Made by a program: the position numbers and the translations under genes
Origin: Macrocybe gigantea
Taxonomy: Eukaryota > Basidiomycota > Agaricomycetes > Agaricales > Callistosporiaceae
NCBI GenBank assembly: GCA_011319805.1
Contig: SJRY01000234.1
Location: 496,001-560,000, forward strand
Direction: 5' to 3'
Length of the DNA: 64,000 bases
Part shown: positions 55,088-64,000 of the stretch, piece after piece
Layout of the letters: each line of letters opens with the position of its first letter
Numbering within the stretch: position 1 is the first letter of the stretch
The notes under the pieces: generated by a model
Told to the model about the DNA's origin: nothing
Databases searched by the model: none
What the model saw: only the letters and a program-made list of their open reading frames with translations

Positions 55088-58000
55088 TCATGCTAATGAA
55101 ACAAAAGAACCTGGCTCATGCAGTGTCTCGTGTAAGGTGATAGGTTGATCGTTTTCTTGTTTTTCTTCGAACAACGTTTGCAGCGTCCCAGGCTCCATCG
55201 GACGTGGAAACGTTATTTGGGTCGTTATACTCGTTGATGGACCACAACGCTTGATGATTAGGTCTTCCAGCATCTTGGCAAATCGAAACGCAAGGGGGAC
55301 TCGTTGTCCAACTCGAGCTATTGCAGAACTGGCACAACAAAGTGGGTGATATAATATCGTTGTCCTGAGTTTTTACAACTTACTGCACGAAGTCGAGCTC
55401 AGCGCGCAAAGTCGACACTTGTTCCAAGCTTTTGCATCAATTGCGGCTTGTAGGAAGCGCACGAGGACTCTTCCTCCTACGAACCAACAAAACTTTTCAA
55501 AGTCTACACCAAGTTTTTAAGACGTGATGCCAGCCACATACCGAGCAAAACGAGTCGAGGAGTGTAATATCGTAACTAGTCGACCACACACTATAGATGA
55601 GATCTAGTATTGCACGCGCTGCAGTCAGTATCTTCAACGCAGACATGCAACCGGATTGACGGATTTCTGCATGAGGATCATGCAAGACAATTGTCGCCCT
55701 AAAACCGATAAGTCAACAGCTAAAGCGCACGTGCAGGACTTACACATGAGGCATAAGGCAAGCGGTGTAAAGGTGATTGTCGACAACGTTATCTACAATC
55801 GGATTTCGCAGATGGCTCGGGAAGGATGCTCTGAAGGACGAGACGACACGGTCTAGCTCAATAAAGGCCTGCGATCCCCGAGGGTCGATGGGCTCGTTCG
55901 GTTGAGCTGCTTCATTTTGCGGACTTGCCACCGAAACATCGCCTGCGAAATGGCGAGCTCTGAATCGCAAGTTAAATGCCTTGACTCTGGCTAGGGATCG
56001 AAAGTCAGGAGACATGCAAAGGCCAGAGCATTGTTACTGACATATCATGATAGTACCCTTGATGTACAATATAAAAGAATCCGTCTGTTTTTCAGGATGG
56101 CTCAAAAGTAATTCTCGTGTGTGGGCCCATTGCCTGTCTTGAGGTGCAACTAGCGTCTGGGTTGAAAATGTTTGTCATGGATAATCGGAGAAGCTGGTCA
56201 TGAGACCCACTCCTTGTTCGAATTGATCGCCGCGGACAGGGAGGAGTTGAGAGATATCTTGGTCATCAAGACTCAATGCCCAGCCATTCCACAGCCATGT
56301 TGGCGTTCCGTCGCATACGCTAGCCAGAATGCATTTCTTCTGGTTTCGTCTTCTATGACGGTCCTCGCAGCTGGTAAAATGGATGCTGGTCGCTCTGACT
56401 TTGAAATTGAATGAAAAGGGGGACACATATTGAGTCCCAACGGAACAGAGAGTCGCAGAGAATGAGCGGAAGACAGGAAAACCTAGACGCAGATGTAAGC
56501 CTCGCGAAACGAAGAAAAGGAGTTCTCTATACATCGACCCATCTAAAACATTGCGGACTTGTGTTAGCCTATTTGAAGGGGTGACGACGCTAGCCTCCTA
56601 ACCTTGAATGTGACCAGTAGAACCACGAAAGAATTATATTCGCTATGAAGAGTGATAATTCGGCTTATCCCAAGTCCATATGCAACGCTTACCTTGCAAT
56701 ACTTGGAACAGGTCTTCTCCAAGAGAATTGAGATGTTCTGCGGTCTCCCGTGCATATTTAGCCTGCTGTTCTGCAAATGAATCAGGGCGTTGCTCCTTTG
56801 CACGCTGCCTCTCTAGAAAAATCTCGTCTGTTAACGGTTATAAGATGTTATTAGATCATAGGCACTGTTGAGGTTGTACGGCGCTACACGCACCTGGGGC
56901 TTCCTCTGTGAAATTCGGAAGAGGGGGGACGTAACGGCGGCTGTATAAAGGCTTCCGATGGCGCATATAGCATGAAGCACAGGTGGAGAAGGGAACTTGG
57001 GGTGTGAAGGGGGTAACGACAGAGAACTAATAAAACTGGCACTGTGAAAGAGTCGATTTGCATGGGGATGGAAAACAAAAAACACGTCCACTCTACAGAA
57101 AAAGACGAGAAATTAAACACGGGAAGCACATGTCGTACGACAAACTTACAAATGTCGCAACAGTTCTGGTCCAGGTAGATTTGGAGGCCAATTCGGCCAA
57201 ATGACATCTAACGCATAGGGCGTCGAAGGTCCACTTTGTGTGGCACTCGTAACTGCATGAGGCGAAACGAACATCTCCCGAGGCGGTGTATGGGATTGAC
57301 TACGCTGAGTCTGACTCGGGTCCACACCGTTCACGGGCGGGTACTGAAACGAAAAGATGTCGGCAGGCATAGATAGAGATTTCAAAGGTAAATACATTGT
57401 ACCCATTCCCATCGTCCATTCGTGCGGGACACTCGAGTAGTTGGTTGCATTGGAAGAGGCGCTGAGTGCGCGATTGCGCGCTTCGGCAGCCTCTTTCTGG
57501 TGTAGCAGCGCTTCGAGTTCCGCTAAGAATAAATATTAAGGTTAAAAGCAGGTAACACCAATACAAAGTATCATATAACGGACTTATGCGATTTTCCAAT
57601 TTCTCGTACCGGCTTTTAGGACCATCGCTTACAGTCGTGTTATTCTCCGCAACTAGGATTGGGGCCGTGTAATGAGAAATTGCAGTTCACTTGGCGTTAT
57701 TTACACACCGTCATCGAATGTACATTCCGGCTTTGGAGGAAGATGTGTGCCAGGGGCTGCGTGGGATAAGGCATGAGCATGAGAGCGGACACAGGTGGAG
57801 CATGGGCGCTTCGCATCGCTGGAGAGGCAAAGGATGAGATTGAGGACATGATGATGTTGCAGGCGCACCATTTCTGTAGTAGCGCGAGGTCATCAGAGAC
57901 TGATTCACAAAAGAGGTCGCAATACCTCACCAGTTTCCTTCTGCGACACTGTTTTTGGAAACGTTTAAGCTCCAACATCATTCCGTTGTATAAATAACTT

Positions 58001-58148
58001 ACTTGATGGCATGCCTTGGCAGCAGAGGTCAGCGAGGGCCAGCTTCGTGCATTCTGGGCTGACTTACTTGGTTACGTTTCAGAACATTGGGATGGGAGTT
58101 TGGGGCAAGTGAGTCAGAGGAATTGCGATTCGTAGACGCTTTGGGCAT
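55088..58148 (-). CDS. Zn2Cys6 fungal transcription factor with micro-exons in the zinc cluster
   Basis: Exon 1 encodes MPKASTNRNSSDSLAPNSHP NVLKRNQ. The zinc cluster is then assembled from tiny exons: ACHQ (12 nt), CRRRKL (18 nt), a 5-nt exon AAATG, then CDAKRPCSTCVRSHAHALSH. Cys 6 follows in PPKPECTFDD. A short coiled coil (EAARNRALS region), a Ser/Pro-rich linker and the Fungal_trans regulatory domain follow (LRHLVDVFFVFHPHANRLFH, LHAICAIGSLYTAAV, VKAFNLRFRARHFAG). The end is LHEPGSFVSLA. Targets unknown. Divergence from the 49.0 kb factor argues against a recent tandem duplication. Confidence 0.83.
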
Positions 58149-58367
58149 GGCTGAAAGTGTCTAACAACGTTCGAAATGTGGAACTAGTTCAAAGGCATTC
58201 CAGTGGCTAGGTTGAGATCTCAAGGCTTGGAGTCGGCGGGACGGACTCGGACTAATTACATAGGCAAGTGCATAGGGACACACACGTGACCTCGGAGATA
58301 GCATTCTAAGGTCAGAACTGCAATAATTAGATGCATAATGATATTTAATCAACCCACAATGTTGACG

Positions 58368-61300
58368 CTAATCAGCTGTACCAAGAGTAACTGTATCTCT
58401 CTGTATTCCGAAATGCATCAGTGATATTGCTGACACCAACACTGTTAATGTTGCTTCGTAGCGCAGCGATGTCGCCGCCCATGTTGCGTTGAAAGCATAA
58501 TCAGTAAACGAAAAATCTTTAACGACCTGCTGCGATAGCGAGGACTCTGCCCAGTAGATAGGAGTGTTCGCCTTCGATATCGCCCACGCTCTGTAGGCGC
58601 TGCCTTGATCGGAGCCAAAGAAAAGCGAGCCGGATGGAGTCACGAAAGCAGAAGTGGCTAGGCTGATGTCCGAAGAATTGACCAAGCCGAAGACAGCTAC
58701 CTCCAACGTGGGAACAATACCTATCGATTGAGACAACAATGAAGTGTTCGAAGGAGGCGCGGATGGATCCTTCGCTGTGCTAAGCACGTAATCAACTACA
58801 GCAGCGGCAACGGCAACATCGGGTATGGATGTTAAATAGGTGAGGATGACATGATTGAAGTTGTCCAAAGTTCCAAATGACCGAGGGTCAGACTGTTGAC
58901 TGGTATCGTTCTTGTTGATGTTTGGCATTGCGCTAAGAATTTCCCCGCTGTATACCAGCATGCGGGGTGATACGTCCTGTTTTAGAACAACGGCTTGTCT
59001 AGCAAGCCCGGTCCGCGAATCGACAAAGGGCAGACGCAAATGCAATATGTCGAGAACACCGTAAACGGGTCTCTCCAGGAAACATGAAGTGTCAAACCGA
59101 CTGAAACGGTCCGCCATAGGCAGACCAAAGACAGAATTTTCCAATGAATTGATCACATGCGTCTGGTTCGGCGACAGGTTAGGGTAACATCCTAACGGTG
59201 GGGGAAATGTTGTTGAAGAATTTATGGATAGATAACCTTGGATCGAAGACGATGTCACATCGAATGGGAGCAGAACTGGGGAGGCCTTCAAGGCCGATAC
59301 AAATGTCTCGAGATCACTAGGTCTTTTTTGCAAAGTGTCAGACCAGAAGTTTGACAGCGCCTTCGCACGTTGCAGAGAGGAGGCTAGATGTGGAACGTTA
59401 GTACAGATCTCCGTGTCATGAGAGATCACCTACCTGAAGCGTAGGTATACATCCTATCTAGAGCTGCACGAGCACTAGATCCCACTTTGGCCAACTGTTG
59501 CTCCGTTATCTGGCTGTGAGATACGAAGTTTATATTGGGCCGACTGACTTGTCGGGTGGCAAAGTTGTATAAGTAGCCAGCTTCCGTCGTGACGAATTTC
59601 GTGGCTTCGTTGTCGTCGCTACGGCCCTCTACGTAACTTCCCCAAGGAGCATCGCGGACAAAGTCTCCCAGCCGAGAAACAACATCCAGATCCTGGGTCT
59701 CTATCAAGGTCCATAGAATTGTGGCCTGTGACCAGCGAGTGATGTTCGCAAATTTATCCGAGTCAAGTCCAGGGGCGACGTCAAAAAGCAGAGCTTGAGA
59801 TGCGCAGTTATTCCCAGAAATCGAACCTTGGGCAAGCCATATATTCCTGTAAACTGCGCTGTTGTTCATGCTGAGGTCAAAAAGCTCATTCATTGAGGGC
59901 ACCAGATCCACAATATTCTGTGCGATACCATCACAGCTTTTCGGCTTCGAAGATGTACAAACGCAAGTGGAATCTATAAGGAAAGAATATACTTAGCAAC
60001 TGATCATGACAAGGCATATGAGATAGAACAGACTGAGGTTGCACGCCGATCCCACAAGACCTGGGGAACAAGTGGGCGAGCTACGGCCTTTGCGACGGAC
60101 GGAAAGGCCAACTGCGGCTCCCAGCGCAGCTAGAAAGAGGATGAAGAAGCCGCCGATGAAGAAGTACAGTCGTCTCTTGTTCGGGATCAGCACACAGATC
60201 CGACTTCGTTTGTTTTGGCTGCGCAAACGTGGCGGACTGGGTCCATTATTCCCAAGACGCTCTCTACGATTTGGGGATATATTGGAATAAGGACTGTCTG
60301 GCTGTTGACTTTTCTCGAGCAGCCCACGGAGAGCGTCGGCCCGATGTACAAGTTCCGTCAGGCGTTTGGAATCGTCCATATTGCGATATTCCCTTTCCGT
60401 TGCAATGGATATTTCTGGAATGAGGGGGACGGGAGGCAGTGGCTTGCTTCTCTTCCAAGGAAAAACACGGTGTGCAGAGAAATTGGCGGAAATGCGAGAA
60501 ATGAGCGAGGGTACTAAACTACGAGCAGAGTGGACAGACATCCCGTCCTCAGGAGTGACCAAAGACCGTTTTAAGGCTACGAGCGGCGTTGGCGTCCCTT
60601 GGCAGTCGTTGAGCGGCTTTTGCGATGGGTAGTCGGCTTGAGCTGGGATGGCTATGGAATCTGGCGTGGCTGAATGAGTCCGTCCAGGTATATCCTTTGA
60701 AAATACTGCATCGTTCCTTGAATACAGCGTAGAACCCTCTGAATCAGCCGAGCGTCGGTCCGAGAATTTCTGCCGTTGGGTAAAGGAGCTTGGTGGGGGG
60801 CCACAGATCCGCAGACGCTGATTAGGGTCCCTAACAACGGGAGGATGGGAACTACTGCCTGTGTCTGCAGTATAGATAGACGGAACTGGGGGGTAAGTCA
60901 GTTCCGAGGCCATGCTCAAATTGTCGCTGCACAAGGACATGGGCTGTCTCGGACGGTTTATACTTGTTTCTTGGAGCAGAGACGTGATGAAAGAGGTAGG
61001 AAGAAGGCGCTCCTCCGCGGCATCCATTCCGATGCCGGAAGCACCGTCATGCCAATCGTAGGGTGACAATGTGTACGACGGCGAGGCGGGAGGTGGAACA
61101 GCGTCGGATGGAATGGACGAGAGAGGGGCAGAGCGAGCCGCGGGATGTGAGGAATGTGGAGCAGAAGAGCTAGTAGATGAACGAAACGAAGCGGAACCAA
61201 TGGGTGTGGAAGGAACAGAGGAAGGTGGGATGGGAAATGGGAATTGCGAAAGCCTTAGAGACTCTCCATTGCTGATTGTACTTTCAGCGAGACCGGAAGC

Positions 61301-61372
61301 ATTCGTGTCCAGAGAATGCGCATGAAGATGTTTGGATGCGACAGGCCGCTGAATATCATCGCTCCGATACAT
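58368..61372 (-). CDS. Large single-pass membrane protein with Ser/Pro-rich N-terminus, family unknown
   Basis: The ATG at 61372 gives MYRSDDIQRPVASKHLHAHS. The first ~430 residues are low-complexity, Ser/Pro-rich and probably cytosolic. One transmembrane helix (RLYFFIGGFFILFLAALGAA VGLSV) follows, flanked by a basic stretch. The outer part starts GRSSPTCSPGLVGSACNL, then after introns DLVPSMNELFDLSMNNSAVY and about 500 more residues ending RDTVTLGTAD. The outer domain has many potential N-glycosylation sites and no recognised fold or enzyme motif. I recall similar unnamed proteins in agaricomycetes. Type II orientation is inferred from the charge pattern. Confidence 0.75.
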
Positions 61373-61958
61373 CACTCGAACTTCTAAGTCACATTGTAGG
61401 GCCCATAAGTCGAAGACGCATGTCAAGAAGTTAGAAGAGTATACCATATAATGAATGGCGTAAACCGCCGCCGCATAGACCTAAGTCCAACAGCAACTGG
61501 GACAGCGGACTTGTGAAAGAATGGAGTCAAAAGAATGTGTGAGAGCAAGGACAAAAAAAGATGGAGTACTGAAGGCGACTCAGCCTATATTCGGCACGGC
61601 AACCATCATATGTTTTTTTTTTGCAGTGTTCCTGATGATCAACTGGTCTGTCAAGCGGTATACTTGATTTGGGATGATACATAAAGCAATGTATAAAAAC
61701 TGAAGAATCTACGAAAAGATGGTTAGTAACCATCATTGGCTTGTCGAAAGAGAAGTATAACATATGCATTTATTCCACAGATAGAAGAAACAGGATAACG
61801 GAAAAAGTCATTCAAGGCATCTGGTCATGAAAGAGGAAGCAAAGGGACTTCAGAAAAGAGGCATACTAATCGTGAAACTCGCAAGAACATAAATCGTGTG
61901 ATATAGTATGATGGTACACCCTCCTGCTGAATAAACAGGCCGAAGAAAACAACAGTTC
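61373..61958. other. Intergenic, nothing recognised
   Basis: About 590 bp between two minus-strand genes. No convincing coding frame, repeat or RNA gene; it should hold the promoter of the large membrane protein gene and the 3' UTR of Rac1. A T-run lies at about 61612-61621. Confidence 0.45.
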
Positions 61959-62928
61959 TTATGCGATAATGCACTTGCTTCTGTTTCCGCTTGGCCTCTT
62001 GACCGGAGGAGGGTTCACTGGGCGCGGAAAATTAATGGCCGTGATCTCATCCCGAGTCCATAAAGGACTTACAAACAGCACGAATAGCCTCGTCAAATAC
62101 TGTTTTCAGCCCCTTTTGTGTCAGGGCAGAGCATTCTAGGTACTTGACCGCGCCGATGTCTTTGCACATTGCGACGCCTTGCGAGTACTGTATTGGCGCC
62201 ATTCGACTAGTCAAGAGTGTTAGAAAATTATTGGCCGCCAATCTGGAAGACCAGGCACCGATCTCGTAATTTCTCAATAGTCGCCGGGTCTTCACGCAAG
62301 TCCAGCTTCGTACCCACAAGCACGATCGACGTCGACGGTGCATGGTGCGAGATCTCAGGGTACCACTGGGTTGGCCAAGTTAAGGGAAAGACGATTCAGG
62401 TCAAGGGAGGAACGACATACTTTGGTTCTGACGTTCTCGTAGCTGGGAGGGCTGACAAGGGAGAAGCAGATGAGGAAGACGTCCGTCTGAGGATATGAGA
62501 GAGGGCGAAGTCTGTCATAGTCTTCCTGACCCGCAGTGTCCCAGAGACCTAACGAAATCGTTTTTCCATCGACCATTACATTCGCCGAATAGTTATCGAA
62601 GACTGGTGTAGGAGTGAATGTCTGCAGCGACGCAAGCGCAAGTAGCGTCGCACCTGTAGGTATGTATTCTCCCTGATATCTGGCAGTGAGAATGGAGGAA
62701 GGAAAATTAGTAGCGCAAGCGACTCACAGGAAAAGCATTGGTGGTATAGGATATAAGAAGACAAGTCTAAAGACGGAAAGAGGAAGGTTACGCAGCGTTG
62801 GCAACGCCATTGTTGTCCAACGTACCTTTCCGACAGCACCGTCTCCGACAACAACACCTGCAAAGTTTGGTGAGACTGAGTTCTGACGATAAAAGATGAT
62901 GCGTCGGAGAACATTTGATGGCCTGCAT
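61959..62928 (-). CDS. RAC1: Rho-family GTPase Rac1
   Basis: It controls actin polarity, hyphal growth and NADPH-oxidase signalling. The spliced start is [20 protein letters not shown] (P-loop GDGAVGKT), then [20 protein letters not shown] (effector loop), [54 protein letters not shown] and [11 protein letters not shown] (G4). [20 protein letters not shown] follows. The last splice gives [21 protein letters not shown], so the C-terminal CaaX box is CIIA. Rac rather than Cdc42 is favoured by the [20 protein letters not shown] and [14 protein letters not shown] segments. An exon of only 19 nt (GEYIPT) is flanked by two introns. Confidence 0.93.
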
Positions 62929-63433
62929 TCTTTTCTATGGACTTTCAGACTTTAATCGTGAGTAGGGTTGGCGCGGTTCGCTGGATGGGGAGAGGATGGA
63001 AACAAAACGAGAAGCAAACTCCTGAATAGATGACAAGATCAGACAAAGGATGATGAATATAGCTGATTGATAGCGCAGACCTACTGTGAAGATGACTGGG
63101 GTTGAGGAGCTACAGAACAGGGTTATATGTTGTGGTACAAGATCAATGGGCAGAGGCCAGGCGGTTCTGCGCCAAATCCGATCAAATTTCTCACGGGTCG
63201 TTTTGACAAGCCATCACATAACAATGCAATGATACGAATACTATACAAACTACCAACAGGTTATAAATAATCAACTAGAAGCGTCAGGAGAAGTCTCAAA
63301 GATTAATGACAGATGTTTCATAGAATGGGGAGAGCGACAGACGAGAGCGAAATACTGAGACATTGCAACTTGTGGAAAAAAAAATGCAGATGACATGCGC
63401 GATGAGCAGCGTATTTGGAGGGCGACACGTTGA
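62929..63433. other. Intergenic, nothing recognised
   Basis: About 500 bp upstream of Rac1. A 136-codon plus-strand frame at 63363-63773 covers its edge but is the complement of the gene at 63434 and is treated as a shadow. Confidence 0.45.
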
Positions 63434-64000
63434 TCATTCAGACATCCTCCTTCTTTTCTTGGGCGGAAGCGCAGTGTCCTTGCCGGAGGACATCAGTACA
63501 GCAGGAACGTCTGCTCCGTCGCGGCTGTCGGACTGCGTCACAAGAGGACCTGTCATCATTCCGTCGAAGTCGCCATCGCTATCAGCGGGCAGGAAATCAT
63601 CTGTGTCGGACAGACTGAAGGGGTCCAGAAGACCAATTCCCAGTCCGGTGCCTGGCGGCAAGGAAGCATGGCGTAGCACAGGACTCTCATTATCGGGACT
63701 GGGAACATCGTTCTCGTCAGGTTTACGAGCTTCGTTCCGCCATCGGGGACGGTTTCCCATGAGTACATACTGACAAAAGGATCATTGTTTGTCAGTATAT
63801 CATGGGATACTGATGAGGGGAGGGGGCGTCTGAGAACCAGTCGTCAATTAAACCAGACCTAAGCTTTTCACCGCTGGCGCTGCCTGGTCTAAAGTCTTTG
63901 CGAAGAGGTGATTCCTCGATCTGATAGCGACCTTTATCTCCAAGAGGCAAGAGAACTCGACTACGGGACGATAGAATGCGTGGAGAGGGTTTTGGGTATT
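63434..64000 (-). CDS. Hypothetical protein, C-terminal part; 5' end beyond window
   Basis: The right edge enters a coding frame reading PSPRILSSRSRVLLPLGDKG RYQIEESPLRKDFRP and GSASGEKLRSGLIDDWFSDA. It continues past an intron or frame break near 63775-63815 to MGNRPRWRNEARKPDENDVP and ends with an acidic/Ser-rich tail and the basic cluster PPKKRRRMSE, a likely nuclear localisation signal. No domain is recognised. The join between the two parts is out of frame as read, by splice choice or by indel. Nuclear location is inferred from the tail only. Confidence 0.5.

Noticed and set aside
46192..58148. Secondary-metabolite gene cluster (two regulators plus P450)
   Set aside because: No backbone enzyme (PKS, NRPS, terpene synthase) or transporter is present, and CPSF30 and prephenate dehydratase are housekeeping genes.
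63363..63773. 136-codon plus-strand frame at the right end
   Set aside because: It is antisense to the better-supported minus-strand tail ending in PPKKRRRMSE.
1..64000. CRISPR arrays, phage or plasmid modules, insertion sequences
   Set aside because: No regularly spaced repeats, integrases or transposases were seen; intron-rich eukaryotic genes fill the window.

Overview
The window looks like nuclear DNA of a filamentous basidiomycete, most likely an agaricomycete. Genes are packed about 100-400 bp apart and cut by many 45-65 nt GT...AG introns. The gene set is fungal and eukaryotic: mitochondrial EF-Tu, peroxin-14, Mediator-5, Zn2Cys6 regulators, a P450, a GH5 mannanase and Rac. Species cannot be named from this window. 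No rRNA, tRNA, transposon, viral sequence or CRISPR array was recognised.

Layout. 0-6.9 kb: RIO2 (5' part of the gene, running off the left edge), NAA40, the complex I ESSS subunit, an unclear 1 kb stretch, mitochondrial EF-Tu and PEX14. 7-13.4 kb: a GRIP-domain golgin and Mediator subunit 5. 13.5-18.2 kb: a ZRC1-type zinc transporter, eIF3h and a secreted RlpA-like barrel protein. 18.4-25.4 kb: IPI1/TEX10 ribosome-biogenesis protein, a secreted GH5 mannanase, a small unknown and an NPC2-like lipid-transfer protein. 25.5-33.9 kb: a four-TM protein, AIM6, mitochondrial bL17, acyl carrier protein, an SMP-30-like lactonase, RPL16 (uL13) and a three-KH RNA-binding protein. 34-46 kb: NUFIP/RSA1-like, an M16 metalloprotease, an NGL2-like nuclease, a DH-PH RhoGEF and a conserved unknown. 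46-58.2 kb: two Zn2Cys6 regulators flanking a YjbQ-family protein, CPSF30/YTH1, a cytochrome P450 and prephenate dehydratase. 58.4-64 kb: a large single-pass mucin-like protein, Rac1 and a truncated unknown.

Most genes are unrelated housekeeping functions, so I see no dedicated operon-like system or biosynthetic cluster. Two architectural themes stand out. Six gene pairs are transcribed divergently from intergenic gaps of only about 107-138 bp. Mitochondrial functions recur: ESSS, EF-Tu, bL17m, ACP and probably AIM6.

Sequence quality matters here. Several strongly conserved genes (RPL16, PEX14, prephenate dehydratase, the golgin, the RhoGEF, the 45.2 kb unknown) have reading frames that break by one or two bases, mostly at short homopolymers. 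This points to residual indel errors in the assembly rather than real pseudogenes. CDS entries give the span from start to stop codon; introns lie inside and were inferred by eye from GT/AG sites and family conservation.
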